Source: Verrucomicrobiaceae bacterium
GTDB lineage: Bacteria > Verrucomicrobiota > Verrucomicrobiia > Verrucomicrobiales > Verrucomicrobiaceae
Direction of reading: 5' to 3'
DNA length: 64,000 nucleotides
NCBI GenBank assembly: GCA_947458455.1
Contig: CANGYJ010000018.1
Location: forward strand, 18,551 to 82,550
Positions 29,566 through 38,488 of this stretch are shown in pieces (within the stretch, counting starts at the first letter, position 1; every line of letters begins with the position of its first letter). The translations under genes were made by a program, and so were the position numbers. A model generated the notes under the pieces. The model searched no databases and was not told the origin of the DNA. It saw nothing but the letters and a program-made list of their open reading frames with translations.

Positions 29566-30140
29566 TAAACCAACACGAATCCCGCACGCCCGGTGTGATC
29601 TTCACCGGCATGTGGCGCTATAAATCCTCCCACGGCGCTGCGGGTGCGCTGCTCTGCGCGGGCGGCTGCATCTTGATCTCTCGTGTGCTGCTGTTCTTCT
29701 TTCAGGTGCAGGAACTCTCGCCCGATAGCATCCGCCATGCCGCTGGGCTCTTCCTGGTCGGTGGCCTGCTTTTTTACATCGGCACCACGCTGTTCTTCTC
29801 CCTCGTCACCGGCTATGCCAAGCGACTGGTCATCTCTGAGGAGAGCGTGCGCTACGCGAATACCTATTTCCACTGGCGGCACATTCTGTGGATCGATGCA
29901 CGGCTCAAAGGCGGCACCTACCAGGTCTTCATCCGCCGCTCACGCGGCCTTTTCCGCCAGCGCTGGCTGAAAATCGACGACGGCCTCTCCGAGGAGCAGC
30001 GTGAGAAGCTGCTCAAGCAGCTCACCGAACGCGTGAAGCCCCGCTTTGACCATCTGCGCATCGGCGATGCACCCCATTCGGTGATGGAAAACCTCGAAAG
30101 ACCCTCCGCTCCCGCACCGGGCACGATTCGCACGCCTTGA
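29559..30140 (+). CDS. Small membrane protein with PH-like domain, unknown function
   Basis: The 193-residue product has two transmembrane helices (GALLCAGGCILISRVLLFFF and AAGLFLVGGLLFYIGTTLFF) followed by a cytoplasmic domain that looks like a bacterial PH fold: GYAKRLVISEESVRYANTYF, HWRHILWIDARLKGG, then Arg-rich segments. Its ATG at 29559 overlaps the end of the transporter gene, so the two are probably translated together. No function can be assigned. Confidence 0.7.
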   Translation: MLINQHESRTPGVIFTGMWRYKSSHGAAGALLCAGGCILISRVLLFFFQVQELSPDSIRHAAGLFLVGGLLFYIGTTLFFSLVTGYAKRLVISEESVRYANTYFHWRHILWIDARLKGGTYQVFIRRSRGLFRQRWLKIDDGLSEEQREKLLKQLTERVKPRFDHLRIGDAPHSVMENLERPSAPAPGTIRTP

Positions 30141-30153
30141 ACCTCCTGCTCGC

Positions 30154-30534
30154 ATGCGAAACGTCCTCCTCGTCTTCCTCGGCGGTGGTCTCGGCTCCGT
30201 CGCCCGCTACCTCACTCTTCTTGGCGTGAACCGCTGGCTGCCGCAGAGCCAGTTTCCGTGGGGTGTTTTTACGGCAAATGTGCTCGGAAGTTTCGTCCTC
30301 GGCTTCCTCTGCGTGTGGCCGATGATGCGAATGCAAAACACGGCGGTGTGGTTGCTGCTCGCCACCGGCTTCCTCGGCGGCTTCACCACCTTTTCCACGC
30401 TCACCGCGAACACCTGGGAGCTCTTTGAGGGTGGCCACGTCACCGCCGCCCTGCTCAATGCCCTCGGCAGTCTCGCCATCGGTATCGCTGCCACCGCGCT
30501 CGGCTTTGCTTGCGGACGCTGGTGGCCTGCGTGA
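30154..30534 (+). CDS. crcB: Fluoride channel CrcB/Fluc
   Basis: The 126-residue, four-helix product has the Fluc signatures: FLGGGLGSVARYLTLLGVN, WGVFTANVLGSFVLGFL and GFLGGFTTFSTLTANTWEL, including the central Na+ site region FTTFST. Fluc dimers export fluoride passively. No fluoride riboswitch can be placed upstream because that sequence is coding. It lies between the PH-like membrane protein and a pseudouridine synthase, all on the plus strand with gaps of 13 bases. Confidence 0.94.
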   Translation: MRNVLLVFLGGGLGSVARYLTLLGVNRWLPQSQFPWGVFTANVLGSFVLGFLCVWPMMRMQNTAVWLLLATGFLGGFTTFSTLTANTWELFEGGHVTAALLNALGSLAIGIAATALGFACGRWWPA

Positions 30535-30547
30535 AAGCCGCCCCCGC

Positions 30548-31288
30548 ATGCCACCACCTCCCGTTACCCGCACCGGCCTCGCCCGCGCCTTATCCAAGCT
30601 CGGCTTCTGCTCCCGCAGCCGCGCCTCGGAACTCATCCGCATGGGCAAAGTCAGCGTGAACCGCATCGTACGGAAGAATCCCGAATTCCCCGTCATTCTC
30701 GGCAAGGACATCCTCGTGATGGACGACGAGAGCATCAATGCGGCGAAGCAGGTCTATCTCATGCTCAACAAACCGCGTGGCCTCATCACCACGGCCTCCG
30801 ATGAGCAGGGACGCGATACCGTTTTCACCTGCTTTGAGCACGCCAAGCTCCCGCACCTCTCCCCCGTGGGCCGACTCGACAAAGCCAGCGAGGGACTGCT
30901 CTTCTTCACCAACGACAACGTGTGGGCGGATATCGTTACCCATCCAGATACCCATCTCGACAAGACCTACCACGTCCAGATCGAAGGCCCCATGGATGAA
31001 ACCCAGCTCACCCGCCTCCGCCGCGGCATCGAGGACGACGGCGAACGGCTCGCTGCCAAAGCCGTGAAAGTGCTGCGCACCGGCGAAAAGAACACCTGGC
31101 TCGAATTCATCCTCGACGAAGGCCGCAACCGCCACATCCGCCGCCTCCTCGAAGCCCTCGAAATCGAAGTCCTCCGCCTCATCCGCGTGAAAATCGGCCC
31201 GCTGGAGCTTGGCAGCCTCCCCAAAGGCAAATGGCGTGAACTATCAAAAAACGAAGTGGCAAGGCTACGAGGCCTGAAAGAGCAATAA
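30548..31288 (+). CDS. RsuA/RluB-family pseudouridine synthase
   Basis: The 246-residue product has an N-terminal S4 RNA-binding domain (LARALSKLGFCSRSRASELI, about 8-60) and the catalytic domain with the aspartate in VGRLDKASEGLLFFTND, then GRNRHIRRLLEALEIEVLRL. It converts uridine to pseudouridine in rRNA; the family (RsuA, RluB, RluE, RluF) does not let me choose the exact target. The ATG at 30548 gives the normal start; an overlapping upstream extension lies in crcB. Confidence 0.9.
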   Translation: MPPPPVTRTGLARALSKLGFCSRSRASELIRMGKVSVNRIVRKNPEFPVILGKDILVMDDESINAAKQVYLMLNKPRGLITTASDEQGRDTVFTCFEHAKLPHLSPVGRLDKASEGLLFFTNDNVWADIVTHPDTHLDKTYHVQIEGPMDETQLTRLRRGIEDDGERLAAKAVKVLRTGEKNTWLEFILDEGRNRHIRRLLEALEIEVLRLIRVKIGPLELGSLPKGKWRELSKNEVARLRGLKEQ

Positions 31289-31291
31289 AAC

Positions 31292-32506
31292 TCACCGCAC
31301 CTTCACCGCCGTCATTTTCTCCGAATCACGGGCATACAAAACTCCATCCGCATAAGCAGCATGGCTACGATGACGCAGGCCGAGGATCTGCGTGGTGCTG
31401 AAGAGATCAAATTTCTCCGAGCTGGCCTTCGCGATCCATAGCTCGCCACGCTCGGTGACGATGAGGAGCCGGTCCTGCACACGGATGAGCGTGCCGCCGG
31501 GCACGGTATCGGGCGCTTCCCATTTCACGCCGCCATCGGTGGAGGAGATGCAGCGGAGCTTGGAGCCGCTCTCCTGCCTGCCGTGGAACCCGTAGAGATG
31601 GTCAGCATGCCAAACGGGTGTCGAATAATGGCAGTCGAGAGCTTCGGTTCTGTTCCAGACGTTCGTGAAGCGCTTTTCAGCCGCTTTCCATTCCCACACA
31701 CCGCCACCGACATCATAACTGGCGGAGAAAAACAGCCTCCCTGGACCACAAGCAAGCGGTGTGGCCGCATTCACACTGGCATCCATCTCGGCGCGAAAAG
31801 GCTCATCAGCCAACACCTCGCCACTGGCGATGGTGACGAGTGAAAGGCCATTTCGCGTGAAGAAGGCCGCCACACTGGCATCTCCGGGAACGAGCACACC
31901 CGCCGCGTAGCCTGCTTCATGCTTCGTGGCCTTCCACACGAGCTTTCCGGTCTTCGCATCGAGGGCGATGATGCCCGCGCCATCACGCCCGCCGACATTG
32001 AGCAGCACTTTGCCATCCGCCACGAGCGGTGAGCAGGCTCGACCAAAGAAACCCTGCGGTGATCCGACCTCCGTCACGGTATCAAAACTCCACACGAGCT
32101 TCCCATCGGCGGCATCAAGCGCCTCCACACGGCCTTCGGGACCATGCGTGAAGACTTTTCCATCCACCACGGCCGGGACAGCACGCGGGCCATTGTCGAA
32201 GCCAAAGGTATCGCGGTAATCGGTGGTGTAGGCGTGACGCCAAATCGTCTCGCCACTGGATGGAGCAAGAGCTTCGGTGATGATCTCATCGCCAAGGCGG
32301 TGGCAGATGAAAACCTTGCCATCCGCCACGACGGGACCGGCGAAACCGCTGCCGAGGTCCTTTTTCCAAACTCGCTCGGCTTCTTGAGTGCCGACGATGG
32401 CTTTCTCGGATTCAGCGGCGGAGCCATCGCGATTCGGGCCGAGGAATTGCGGCCAGTCCGAGGCAAAAAGCGAGGTGCTGAGCAGGAGTGGAAGAAGTTT
32501 TTTCAT
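31292..32506 (-). CDS. Secreted PQQ-repeat beta-propeller protein
   Basis: The 404-residue product begins with a signal peptide (MKKLLPLLLSTSLFASDWPQ) and the mature N-terminus DWPQFLGPNRDG, typical of PQQ-like outer-membrane or periplasmic propellers in Verrucomicrobia and Planctomycetes. Repeated blades have the pattern W....G.....P.V.DGKVF, e.g. FAGPVVADGKVFICHRLGDE and PAVVDGKVFTHGPEGRVEAL. No dehydrogenase catalytic residues are evident, so it may be a scaffold. Its start overlaps the FHA/coiled-coil gene stop by four bases, suggesting translational coupling. Confidence 0.85.
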   Translation of the reverse strand: MKKLLPLLLSTSLFASDWPQFLGPNRDGSAAESEKAIVGTQEAERVWKKDLGSGFAGPVVADGKVFICHRLGDEIITEALAPSSGETIWRHAYTTDYRDTFGFDNGPRAVPAVVDGKVFTHGPEGRVEALDAADGKLVWSFDTVTEVGSPQGFFGRACSPLVADGKVLLNVGGRDGAGIIALDAKTGKLVWKATKHEAGYAAGVLVPGDASVAAFFTRNGLSLVTIASGEVLADEPFRAEMDASVNAATPLACGPGRLFFSASYDVGGGVWEWKAAEKRFTNVWNRTEALDCHYSTPVWHADHLYGFHGRQESGSKLRCISSTDGGVKWEAPDTVPGGTLIRVQDRLLIVTERGELWIAKASSEKFDLFSTTQILGLRHRSHAAYADGVLYARDSEKMTAVKVR

Positions 32507-34230
32507 GCGGTAGCGGGAGACACGCGGGTGTGCTCGGACTTCATCGCCACGCCGGTGAAGTAGGGAGCCTCGACCTGCACGATGCGCGGGGTGCGGCTGG
32601 GGGGAATGTTCACAATGTGCAGAAGGTCCGCCGCCTCGCTATCGATCTCGCGAAGCACTTCCTTGGCCTCCGGCGAACCGGGCGGCAGCATGGAAAGCTG
32701 CGCCAATCGGCGCTCCTGCGCTTCCTTCCAATCCCGCAGCGGCCGCAACCTCGCCTCGATGACACCGAGATCGTGCCGTGCCCGCTCCAGGCGTCGATGC
32801 AGCTCTTCCATCGGTGCCGCATTGGCCGCCTGAAGCTCCTCAAGCCGCGCACGCACCTCCGCGAGCCGCCGCGCCTCGGTGGTGAGTTCATCCTTGGTGG
32901 ACGCGAGCGACGCCTGAGCCTCGGAAAGGCGTGTCTCGACCGCCGTGAGTTCCTGTTCTTGAAAATGCCGCTCCTGCTGCAATCCGGCGATGGCGGCGCG
33001 GTGCTTCGTTTGCTGCTTTTCGGCTTCCACGAGTGCTTCGCGAAGGGTAGCGAGCATTTCCTCCGCCTGCGCAAAACCTGCGATTTGCGCTTTCAAAGCC
33101 GCGAGCTGCGTCACCGCAGCCTCGACCTCACTGCGATGCTTGGTTTCGAGTTCCGCAGCCTCACGGACCTGCCGACGCAGCTCGGCGAGACGCTGAGTTT
33201 GCTCCTGCTCCTGAGCATTCGATGCCGCAAGACGGCTTTGCACACTGGCGAGGGATTCCAGCAGCGGCGCGATGGCCGCGGCTTCACGAGCGCGCGCCTC
33301 TCCCTCGCTGATCTGGCGGCGCATCTCGGTGAGACGTGCTTCTTCGCTGCTGAGCGTCTGCCGGAGCTGCTCTAGACGTTGCGTTTCCTCACGCTCGCGA
33401 GCGCTGACGGCATCGAGCCGACTCTGAACGCTGGCGACGGATTCTTGAAGCAACTGCGCAGCGGCGGCCTCACGTGCTTGAGCCTCCACATCCTGTGTGA
33501 GGCGTTTCAGCTCAGCGAGCTTTGCCTCAGCCTCACGCTGGCTTTCTTGAAGTTGGCGATGCTTGGTTTCGGAGTCGCGCTCGCAAGCGATGGTACTTTC
33601 GAGCGAAGCCTGCGCCGTGGTGATGGAGGTCTGAAGCTGCAGCAGCGTGGCGGATTGGCTTTCCAGATCCCGCCCGAGCTGCGTCATGGTGGCCGCCTTC
33701 TCCGCGTGCTCCGTTTTCAGTCGCTCGACCGCCGCCATCCAATCCCGCTGACTGGCCTCCGCCTGCTTCGCAGCGGCTTCGAGGAGGGCGAGGCGATTTT
33801 CCGCCGCGTGAAGGTCCGCCGAGGGAATGGCCTGTGGCTCCGGCGCGGGTGTGGCAGGCGGCAGAGGAATGCGCCGCGTGCCTGCGGAGGTCTTCGTCTT
33901 GGACACGGGCACCGGCAGCGGCACCGCTGTGGCCTGCGCACCTATTTCGAGGTCCAGAACAGCCTGCAACGGCCCAAAGGCGAGCTTGTCGCCCTCAGCC
34001 AGCGTTTGCTTGGTGACCCGCTGACCGTTCACGAAGGTGCCGGTGGCGGAGCCGAGGTCATAGACCTTCACCGAGCCATCGGAACGAAGAAGGATCTCCG
34101 CATGATGCGCCGAGAGCCGGGCGTCATCGACGACCACATCGTTATCCTCGGCACTGCCGACCGTGAGCTGCTCAGCAAGCGGGACGAAGATTTCCTGAGC
34201 GTCATCGAAGACAATGGTGAGTTTCGGCAT
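32503..34230 (-). CDS. FHA-domain protein with long coiled coil
   Basis: Residues about 1-95 are an FHA domain (EQLTVGSAEDNDVVVDDARL, VYDLGSATGTFVNG). A Pro-rich linker is followed by an almost unbroken Glu/Ala/Arg/Gln coiled coil from about residue 145 to 500 with internal near-repeats (REEETQRLEQLRQ and EQEQTQRLAELRRQ). The short C-terminus contains ADLLHIVNIPPSRTPRIVQV. No enzyme domain is seen. It is probably a cytoplasmic scaffold that reads phosphothreonine and organises partners. It is joined to the PQQ propeller gene by a 4-base overlap, an odd pairing of a cytoplasmic with an exported protein. Confidence 0.85.
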   Translation of the reverse strand: MPKLTIVFDDAQEIFVPLAEQLTVGSAEDNDVVVDDARLSAHHAEILLRSDGSVKVYDLGSATGTFVNGQRVTKQTLAEGDKLAFGPLQAVLDLEIGAQATAVPLPVPVSKTKTSAGTRRIPLPPATPAPEPQAIPSADLHAAENRLALLEAAAKQAEASQRDWMAAVERLKTEHAEKAATMTQLGRDLESQSATLLQLQTSITTAQASLESTIACERDSETKHRQLQESQREAEAKLAELKRLTQDVEAQAREAAAAQLLQESVASVQSRLDAVSAREREETQRLEQLRQTLSSEEARLTEMRRQISEGEARAREAAAIAPLLESLASVQSRLAASNAQEQEQTQRLAELRRQVREAAELETKHRSEVEAAVTQLAALKAQIAGFAQAEEMLATLREALVEAEKQQTKHRAAIAGLQQERHFQEQELTAVETRLSEAQASLASTKDELTTEARRLAEVRARLEELQAANAAPMEELHRRLERARHDLGVIEARLRPLRDWKEAQERRLAQLSMLPPGSPEAKEVLREIDSEAADLLHIVNIPPSRTPRIVQVEAPYFTGVAMKSEHTRVSPATA

Positions 34231-34266
34231 GGGGGCAGATAGAGAACGGGAGGCCAGACGGCCTGC

Positions 34267-34524
34267 CTATTTGTAATGCAGGCGGCAGGAGACAATCTCG
34301 ACACGTTCGGCGACAACTCGATAGAGAATGCGGTGCTCCGAATCAATGCGGCGAGACCAAAGCCCCGCGTAATGATGCTTCAGCGGCTCTGGCTTTCCGA
34401 TGCCTACAAAGGGGCTGCGCTGGATGTCTTTAATCAATTCATTGATCCGACGAAGCGTACGCCGGTCCATGCCCTGCCAGTGAAGGTAGTCATTCCAGGC
34501 TTCATCAGAGAAGAGAACGTTCAT
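34267..34524 (-). CDS. yoeB: YoeB-type mRNA interferase toxin
   Basis: The 85-residue product matches the Txe/YoeB family over its full length: LFSDEAWNDYLHWQGMDRRT, INELIKDIQRSPFVGIGKPE, LKHHYAGLWSRRIDSEHRIL and the C-terminal CRLHYK with the essential His-Tyr. YoeB cleaves mRNA on the ribosome at the A site when its antitoxin is degraded. The ATG overlaps the antitoxin stop by four bases. Confidence 0.96.
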   Translation of the reverse strand: MNVLFSDEAWNDYLHWQGMDRRTLRRINELIKDIQRSPFVGIGKPEPLKHHYAGLWSRRIDSEHRILYRVVAERVEIVSCRLHYK

Positions 34525-34775
34525 GCTTCCCAGTTGATCGGACGTTCCTTGCCTTGGCCGGCATCAAGCTGCGCCAAGGACTTCTCCAGATGCCTCACAT
34601 TGGCCGGATACCGCATTTGAAGCTCCGTCTCATTCATCGACTCATATTCCTCCAGTGGCATCATGACGACACTGCCGAGCCCATGCTCAATAATGACCGC
34701 CTCACGGTCCTCACGGACTCGCGTGATGGTCTGAATGATGTTTTTGCGAAATTTGGCGCTGGTCATCGCGGTCAT
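34521..34775 (-). CDS. yefM: YefM-type antitoxin
   Basis: The 84-residue product (start MTAMTSAKFRKNIIQTIT; a later Met at 34766 is also possible) is a Phd/YefM antitoxin: the N-terminal DNA-binding fold contains VREDREAVIIEHGLGSVVMM and PLEEYESMNETELQM, and the C-terminus that wraps the toxin has HLEKSLAQLDAGQGKERPIN. It lies directly upstream of yoeB in the same transcription unit and should repress the pair's own promoter. Confidence 0.94.
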   Translation of the reverse strand: MTAMTSAKFRKNIIQTITRVREDREAVIIEHGLGSVVMMPLEEYESMNETELQMRYPANVRHLEKSLAQLDAGQGKERPINWEA

Positions 34776-34923
34776 GGCGAGACTGGAGCACAGGTTCAAA
34801 ACCTCGGCAACTGCCTCTCTCCCCTCCAGTGGCTGCTACCTCCGTCCTTTGGAGGTGATTTGAGCGAATCAAACCTTCCCCCTGCCCTAACTCCGGGCGG
34901 ACGTTCGTTGAAGCCATTCCCTT

Positions 34924-35440
34924 TTACTTCGCCTCCGCCGCGCTTCGCAGCAGTTCCTTCAGCAGTAGGTCGTCGGAGTTCGGATAGCGGATGTCGTCGA
35001 TTTTCCACTGCTTGTTCTTCAACTGCTGGAAGCGGAACGAGATCATCTGGTCCTCACCCGCGTTTTTGAAGGTCACTTGCACCACGGCCTTGTCGTCCTC
35101 GCCGAACTTGGAATCGCCACCCCAACCCTTGTCCATGATTGGAAAGTCTATGATTTGCGGATCCTGCGAACCGTAGAGCGGATCGAAATCAATCGTGCCC
35201 AACTCGCCATCCGCCTTCACCGCGTCGTTCCAGATCAGGTTCGCGAACTCATTCGTAAAATAGCTGTCCACCACCGCCCGGTTCTTCGTCTGGAAAAACG
35301 GTCCCTTGCCCGCCTTCTGCGCCGCATAGAGTTTTTTTGACGATCACATTCGGATCCAGAACCTTGGCCGGAAACTGCGCAAACACGGACGATGCCATGG
35401 ACAAAATCATGGCGAGAAACCGAAGAGAGATTCTTTTCAT
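34924..35440 (-). pseudogene. Secreted DUF3828-like protein interrupted by a one-base frameshift
   Basis: The gene begins at 35440 with a signal peptide (MKRISLRFLAMILSMASSVF, cleavage near AQFPA) and reads to DPNVIVKK. There an A7 run on the minus strand (T7 at 35332-35338) breaks the frame: with six A the reading continues LYAAQKAGKGPFFQTKNRAV into VDSYFTNEFANLIWNDAVKA and on to the stop at 34924. The joined protein would have about 171 residues and looks like the DUF3828 family of small exported proteins. This may be a true frameshift, polymerase slippage at the homopolymer, or a sequencing error. Confidence 0.7.
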
Positions 35441-35535
35441 AAAGCGTCTGCTGTCTAACAAACCGTCGAAGCGCTGCCAGACGAATAATCCGTTGCCTGA
35501 CTCCAAGGCCCAAGCTGGAGAGCGGGGAGTCCTTT

Positions 35536-36975
35536 TCAGAACTTCGGAAACTTCATGCCCGGAGGCAGTTTGGGCATTTTGCCACCGCCGCCCATGCCGC
35601 CCATGCCGCCGAGAAGGCCACCGAGGCCGCCCATGCCGCCACCAGCGCCGCCGCCCATCATGGCATTGGCCATCTGCATCATGGCACCTTGGTTCTTCAT
35701 CATCTTTTTCATCATCTCGAACTGCTTCAAGAGCTGGTTCATCTCCATAACGGGACGTCCGGCACCGTTGCAGATGCGCTTGCGACGCTGGCCGTTGATG
35801 ATTTCGGGGCGCTGGCGCTCCTTCGGCGTCATGGAAAGGATGAGAGCCTCGGTGTGCTTCATTTTGCGCTCGGCGTCGTCGTTGCTGACCATGTCCTTCA
35901 TCTTGCTCATGCCGGGGAGCATGCCGAGGAGGCCGCCGATGCCACCACCGGAGGTGAGCTTCTTCATCATGCGCATCTGGGAGAGCATGTCGTTGAAGTC
36001 GAATTTGTTGCTCTGCATGCGCTCGGCCATTTTCATGGCCTCCTTCTCATCGATCTCCTCGGCGGCTTTTTCGACGAGGCTGACCACGTCACCCATGTCG
36101 AGGATACGCTGCGCCATGCGGTCCGGGTGGAAGACTTCGAGCTGCTCGATCTTCTCACCGACACCGAGGAACTTCACCGGGCGCCCGGTGACCTGACGCA
36201 TCGACAGCAAAGCACCGCCGCGAGCATCGCCATCGAGCTTCGTCATGATGAGGCCGGTGATGCCGACGGCGTCATTGAACTTCTGCGCGACGCTGACGGC
36301 CTGCTGACCGGTAGCGGCATCGGCGACGAGCAGCGTCTCGCTCGGCTGCACGATCTCGCGAACCTTTTTGAGCTCGGCGAGGAGATCCTCATCGAGATCC
36401 TGACGACCAGCGGTGTCAAAGATGGCGACGCCGGTGCCTTGAGCCTTGAGCCATTCCAGCGCGGCCCTGGCGGCCTTCACGGGATCGGTTTCACCGGCGG
36501 CAGGCGCAAAGACGGGCACACCGATTTGTTGGCCGAGCACCTGGAGCTGCTGAATGGCGGCAGGGCGATACAAATCGAGGGCGAGGAGCAGTGGGCGTTT
36601 GCCTTGTTTTTTGAGCCAGCTGGCGAGCTTGGCGGAGGTGGTGGTCTTGCCGGCTCCATTGAGACCGGTCATGAGAATGCGCTGCGGCGGATCGAGGCTA
36701 AGCGGCGCGGCCTGGCCGAGGATCTTGACGAGTTCATCGTGGAAGATTTTCACGATCTGCTGGCCGGGCGAGACGGTGCGCAGCACCTCAGAACCGATGG
36801 CCTGCGCCTTCACGGTGGTGACCAGGTCTTTGGCGACCTTGAAATCGACATCGGCCTCCAGCAGCGCCATGCGGATGTCCTCCATGGCATCGGTGACGTT
36901 GGATTCGCTGATCTTGGCCTGGCCGCGGAGCTTCTTGAAGGCGAGTTCGAGTTTTTCGGTAAGGGAGGAAAACAT
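35536..36975 (-). CDS. ffh: Signal recognition particle protein Ffh
   Basis: Ffh binds 4.5S RNA and signal sequences and targets ribosomes to the membrane. The 479-residue product starts MFSSLTEKLELAFKKLRGQA and has the N domain, the G domain with GLNGAGKTTTSAKLASWL, DTAGRQDLDEDLLAEL and TKLDGDARGGALLSM, and the Met-rich M domain from about residue 330. The C-terminus has an extended Gly/Met tail (GGGAGGGMGGLGGLLGGMGG). An open extension upstream to 37047 has no homology and is rejected. The gene is divergent from the M48 protease. Confidence 0.97.
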   Translation of the reverse strand: MFSSLTEKLELAFKKLRGQAKISESNVTDAMEDIRMALLEADVDFKVAKDLVTTVKAQAIGSEVLRTVSPGQQIVKIFHDELVKILGQAAPLSLDPPQRILMTGLNGAGKTTTSAKLASWLKKQGKRPLLLALDLYRPAAIQQLQVLGQQIGVPVFAPAAGETDPVKAARAALEWLKAQGTGVAIFDTAGRQDLDEDLLAELKKVREIVQPSETLLVADAATGQQAVSVAQKFNDAVGITGLIMTKLDGDARGGALLSMRQVTGRPVKFLGVGEKIEQLEVFHPDRMAQRILDMGDVVSLVEKAAEEIDEKEAMKMAERMQSNKFDFNDMLSQMRMMKKLTSGGGIGGLLGMLPGMSKMKDMVSNDDAERKMKHTEALILSMTPKERQRPEIINGQRRKRICNGAGRPVMEMNQLLKQFEMMKKMMKNQGAMMQMANAMMGGGAGGGMGGLGGLLGGMGGMGGGGKMPKLPPGMKFPKF

Positions 36976-37067
36976 GGGCGGCGGATCGTGAGCAGATTGG
37001 GACGCGGGGCAAGGTGAATGACGCTGGCAGCTTGTCTCGCCCCGCAAAGACCACTATGAAGCGCGGC

Positions 37068-37931
37068 ATGAAAAACCTCTTCCGACTCCTCACCGGGCAA
37101 ACGACCGTACTCGGCTATTCGAGAGGCCGCTCCGGCGGCATGGGCTGCAATCCGCGCATCGCGATGGGCCTGCTGTTCATCGTCGGCACACTGCTTTATC
37201 ACTGGCTGGGCACGACGGAGTATCAGAACGACTTTACCGGTCGCGTGCAAAAGCTGGCCCTGGCCACGCCGCAGGAAGAAGTGGCGCTGGGGCTGCAATC
37301 CGCGCCGCAGATGATCCGTGAGATGGGTGGCACCTCGTCCGATGCGCAGGCGGTGGCGAAGGTGAAGGCCGTGGGCCAGCGCCTGCTGACCTCCACGGCG
37401 GCTCGGCAGACCTCGTATCGCTTTGATTTTCATCTGCTGGCGGATCGCGTGACGATCAATGCCTTCGCCTTGCCGGGCGGGCAGATTTTCATCACGGAGG
37501 CGCTGTTTCGCCGATTGAAAAACGAGGACCAACTCGCCGGTGTCCTCGGCCATGAGATGGGCCATGTGGTGGGCCGTCACTCGAACGAGCAGATGGCGAA
37601 TTCACGCCTGTGGAGCGGCCTGGCCCAAGGCGTGGGCATCCTGGTGAGCGACGGTCACCACAACACGGGCGCTCATCTTGCCCAGATGGTGGCACAGTGG
37701 AAGGTGATGAAATTCAGCCGCGATGACGAGCTGGAATCCGATGCTCTCGGCGTGCGCTTCATGCTCCAGGCGGGCTACCGGCCTGAGGAACTCATCGGCG
37801 TGATGCAAATCCTCGCCGAGGCTTCCGGCGGCCGAGGTGGCAGTGATTTCTTCAGCACCCATCCAGCGCCGGAGAACCGCATGGAGAAGATCAAGGAGGT
37901 CATCGCCCGCGAAAAGGCCGCCGTGCGCTGA
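37068..37931 (+). CDS. M48-family zinc metalloprotease
   Basis: The product of 287 residues has an N-terminal transmembrane helix (RIAMGLLFIVGTLLYHWLG) and a periplasmic M48 domain with HEMGH at residues 162-166 and the third ligand Glu in RDDELESDALGVRF. The segment FALPGGQIFITEALF precedes the zinc site, as in Oma1/LoiP/BepA-type proteases that act on damaged membrane or outer-membrane proteins. An ATG at 37056 would add four residues. It has a single N-terminal anchor rather than the multi-helix HtpX layout. Confidence 0.9.
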   Translation: MKNLFRLLTGQTTVLGYSRGRSGGMGCNPRIAMGLLFIVGTLLYHWLGTTEYQNDFTGRVQKLALATPQEEVALGLQSAPQMIREMGGTSSDAQAVAKVKAVGQRLLTSTAARQTSYRFDFHLLADRVTINAFALPGGQIFITEALFRRLKNEDQLAGVLGHEMGHVVGRHSNEQMANSRLWSGLAQGVGILVSDGHHNTGAHLAQMVAQWKVMKFSRDDELESDALGVRFMLQAGYRPEELIGVMQILAEASGGRGGSDFFSTHPAPENRMEKIKEVIAREKAAVR

Positions 37932-37944
37932 ACGAGGGCAAAAA

Positions 37945-37971
37945 GAAGGCTCCGCGAGATGCGGAGCCTTC
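37945..37971. terminator. Bidirectional intrinsic terminator
   Basis: Perfect 11-base arms gaaggctccgc (37945-37955) and gcggagccttc (37961-37971) enclose a 5-base loop between the convergent M48 and cytochrome genes. On the minus strand the stem is followed by TTTTTGCCC, so it best serves the cytochrome gene. Confidence 0.75.
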
Positions 37972-37996
37972 TGTCATCAAATGCTGCTGAGGCAGA

Positions 37997-38344
37997 TTAT
38001 TTGCCTTTGAAGGTGTCGTGGCAGGCCTTGCAATTCACAGCCTTCTTGAAGTCGCCGGAGTCGTCCTTGTTGGCCTGCACCTTCTTAATGCCGGCGATGA
38101 GGGCCTGGCATTTTTCCACCCAGACGGCCTTCGGGCCTTTGGCTGGCGTGTCGGCGCACATGTCCTGGTAGGCCTTGAGAAGCGTAGCGAGATCGGCGGC
38201 GGTGGCCTCTCCTCTGCCGACCTTCTTGCAGATGGCGTCTTCGGGCTTGTGAAGATCCTTCATGATTTTTTTCGTGGCATCGCCAGCGCAGGCTGTGGCG
38301 AGGCTGGCGGCAATGGCGAGAAGGGTGAGAGCTGTTTTCTTCAT
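37997..38344 (-). CDS. Small exported c-type cytochrome-like protein
   Basis: The 115-residue product starts with a signal peptide (MKKTALTLLAIAASLATACA). The mature part is mostly helical and ends with a single heme-binding motif CKACH (Cys105, Cys108, His109) six residues from the C-terminus. Heme near the C-terminus in a four-helix protein is the arrangement of cytochrome c'. A second ligand Met is not obvious. It should be periplasmic; partners are not visible nearby. Terminators flank the gene on both sides, so it is a single-gene unit. Confidence 0.8.
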   Translation of the reverse strand: MKKTALTLLAIAASLATACAGDATKKIMKDLHKPEDAICKKVGRGEATAADLATLLKAYQDMCADTPAKGPKAVWVEKCQALIAGIKKVQANKDDSGDFKKAVNCKACHDTFKGK

Positions 38345-38434
38345 GAGTGATGCTGAGGGTATGATGGATGACGTGAGTTTTTGCGCGTCGGCGCGGATTT
38401 CAGCGCATCACGACGGATTTGTTAAGAAAAAAAA

Positions 38435-38458
38435 CGCCTGATCGGGCAAGATCAGGCG
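38435..38458. terminator. Intrinsic terminator downstream of efp
   Basis: Perfect 9-base arms cgcctgatc (38435-38443) and gatcaggcg (38450-38458) with a 6-base loop. A run of A lies on the left side and CTTTTT on the right, so it works in both directions; on the minus strand the stem runs into T8 after efp. Confidence 0.85.
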
Positions 38459-38488
38459 CTTTTTCGATGGAGAATCGGGTGAAGGAGA

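Noticed and set aside
30535..30547. Fluoride riboswitch near crcB
   Set aside because: Sequence upstream of crcB is coding with a 13-base gap, too short for a riboswitch; none is seen.
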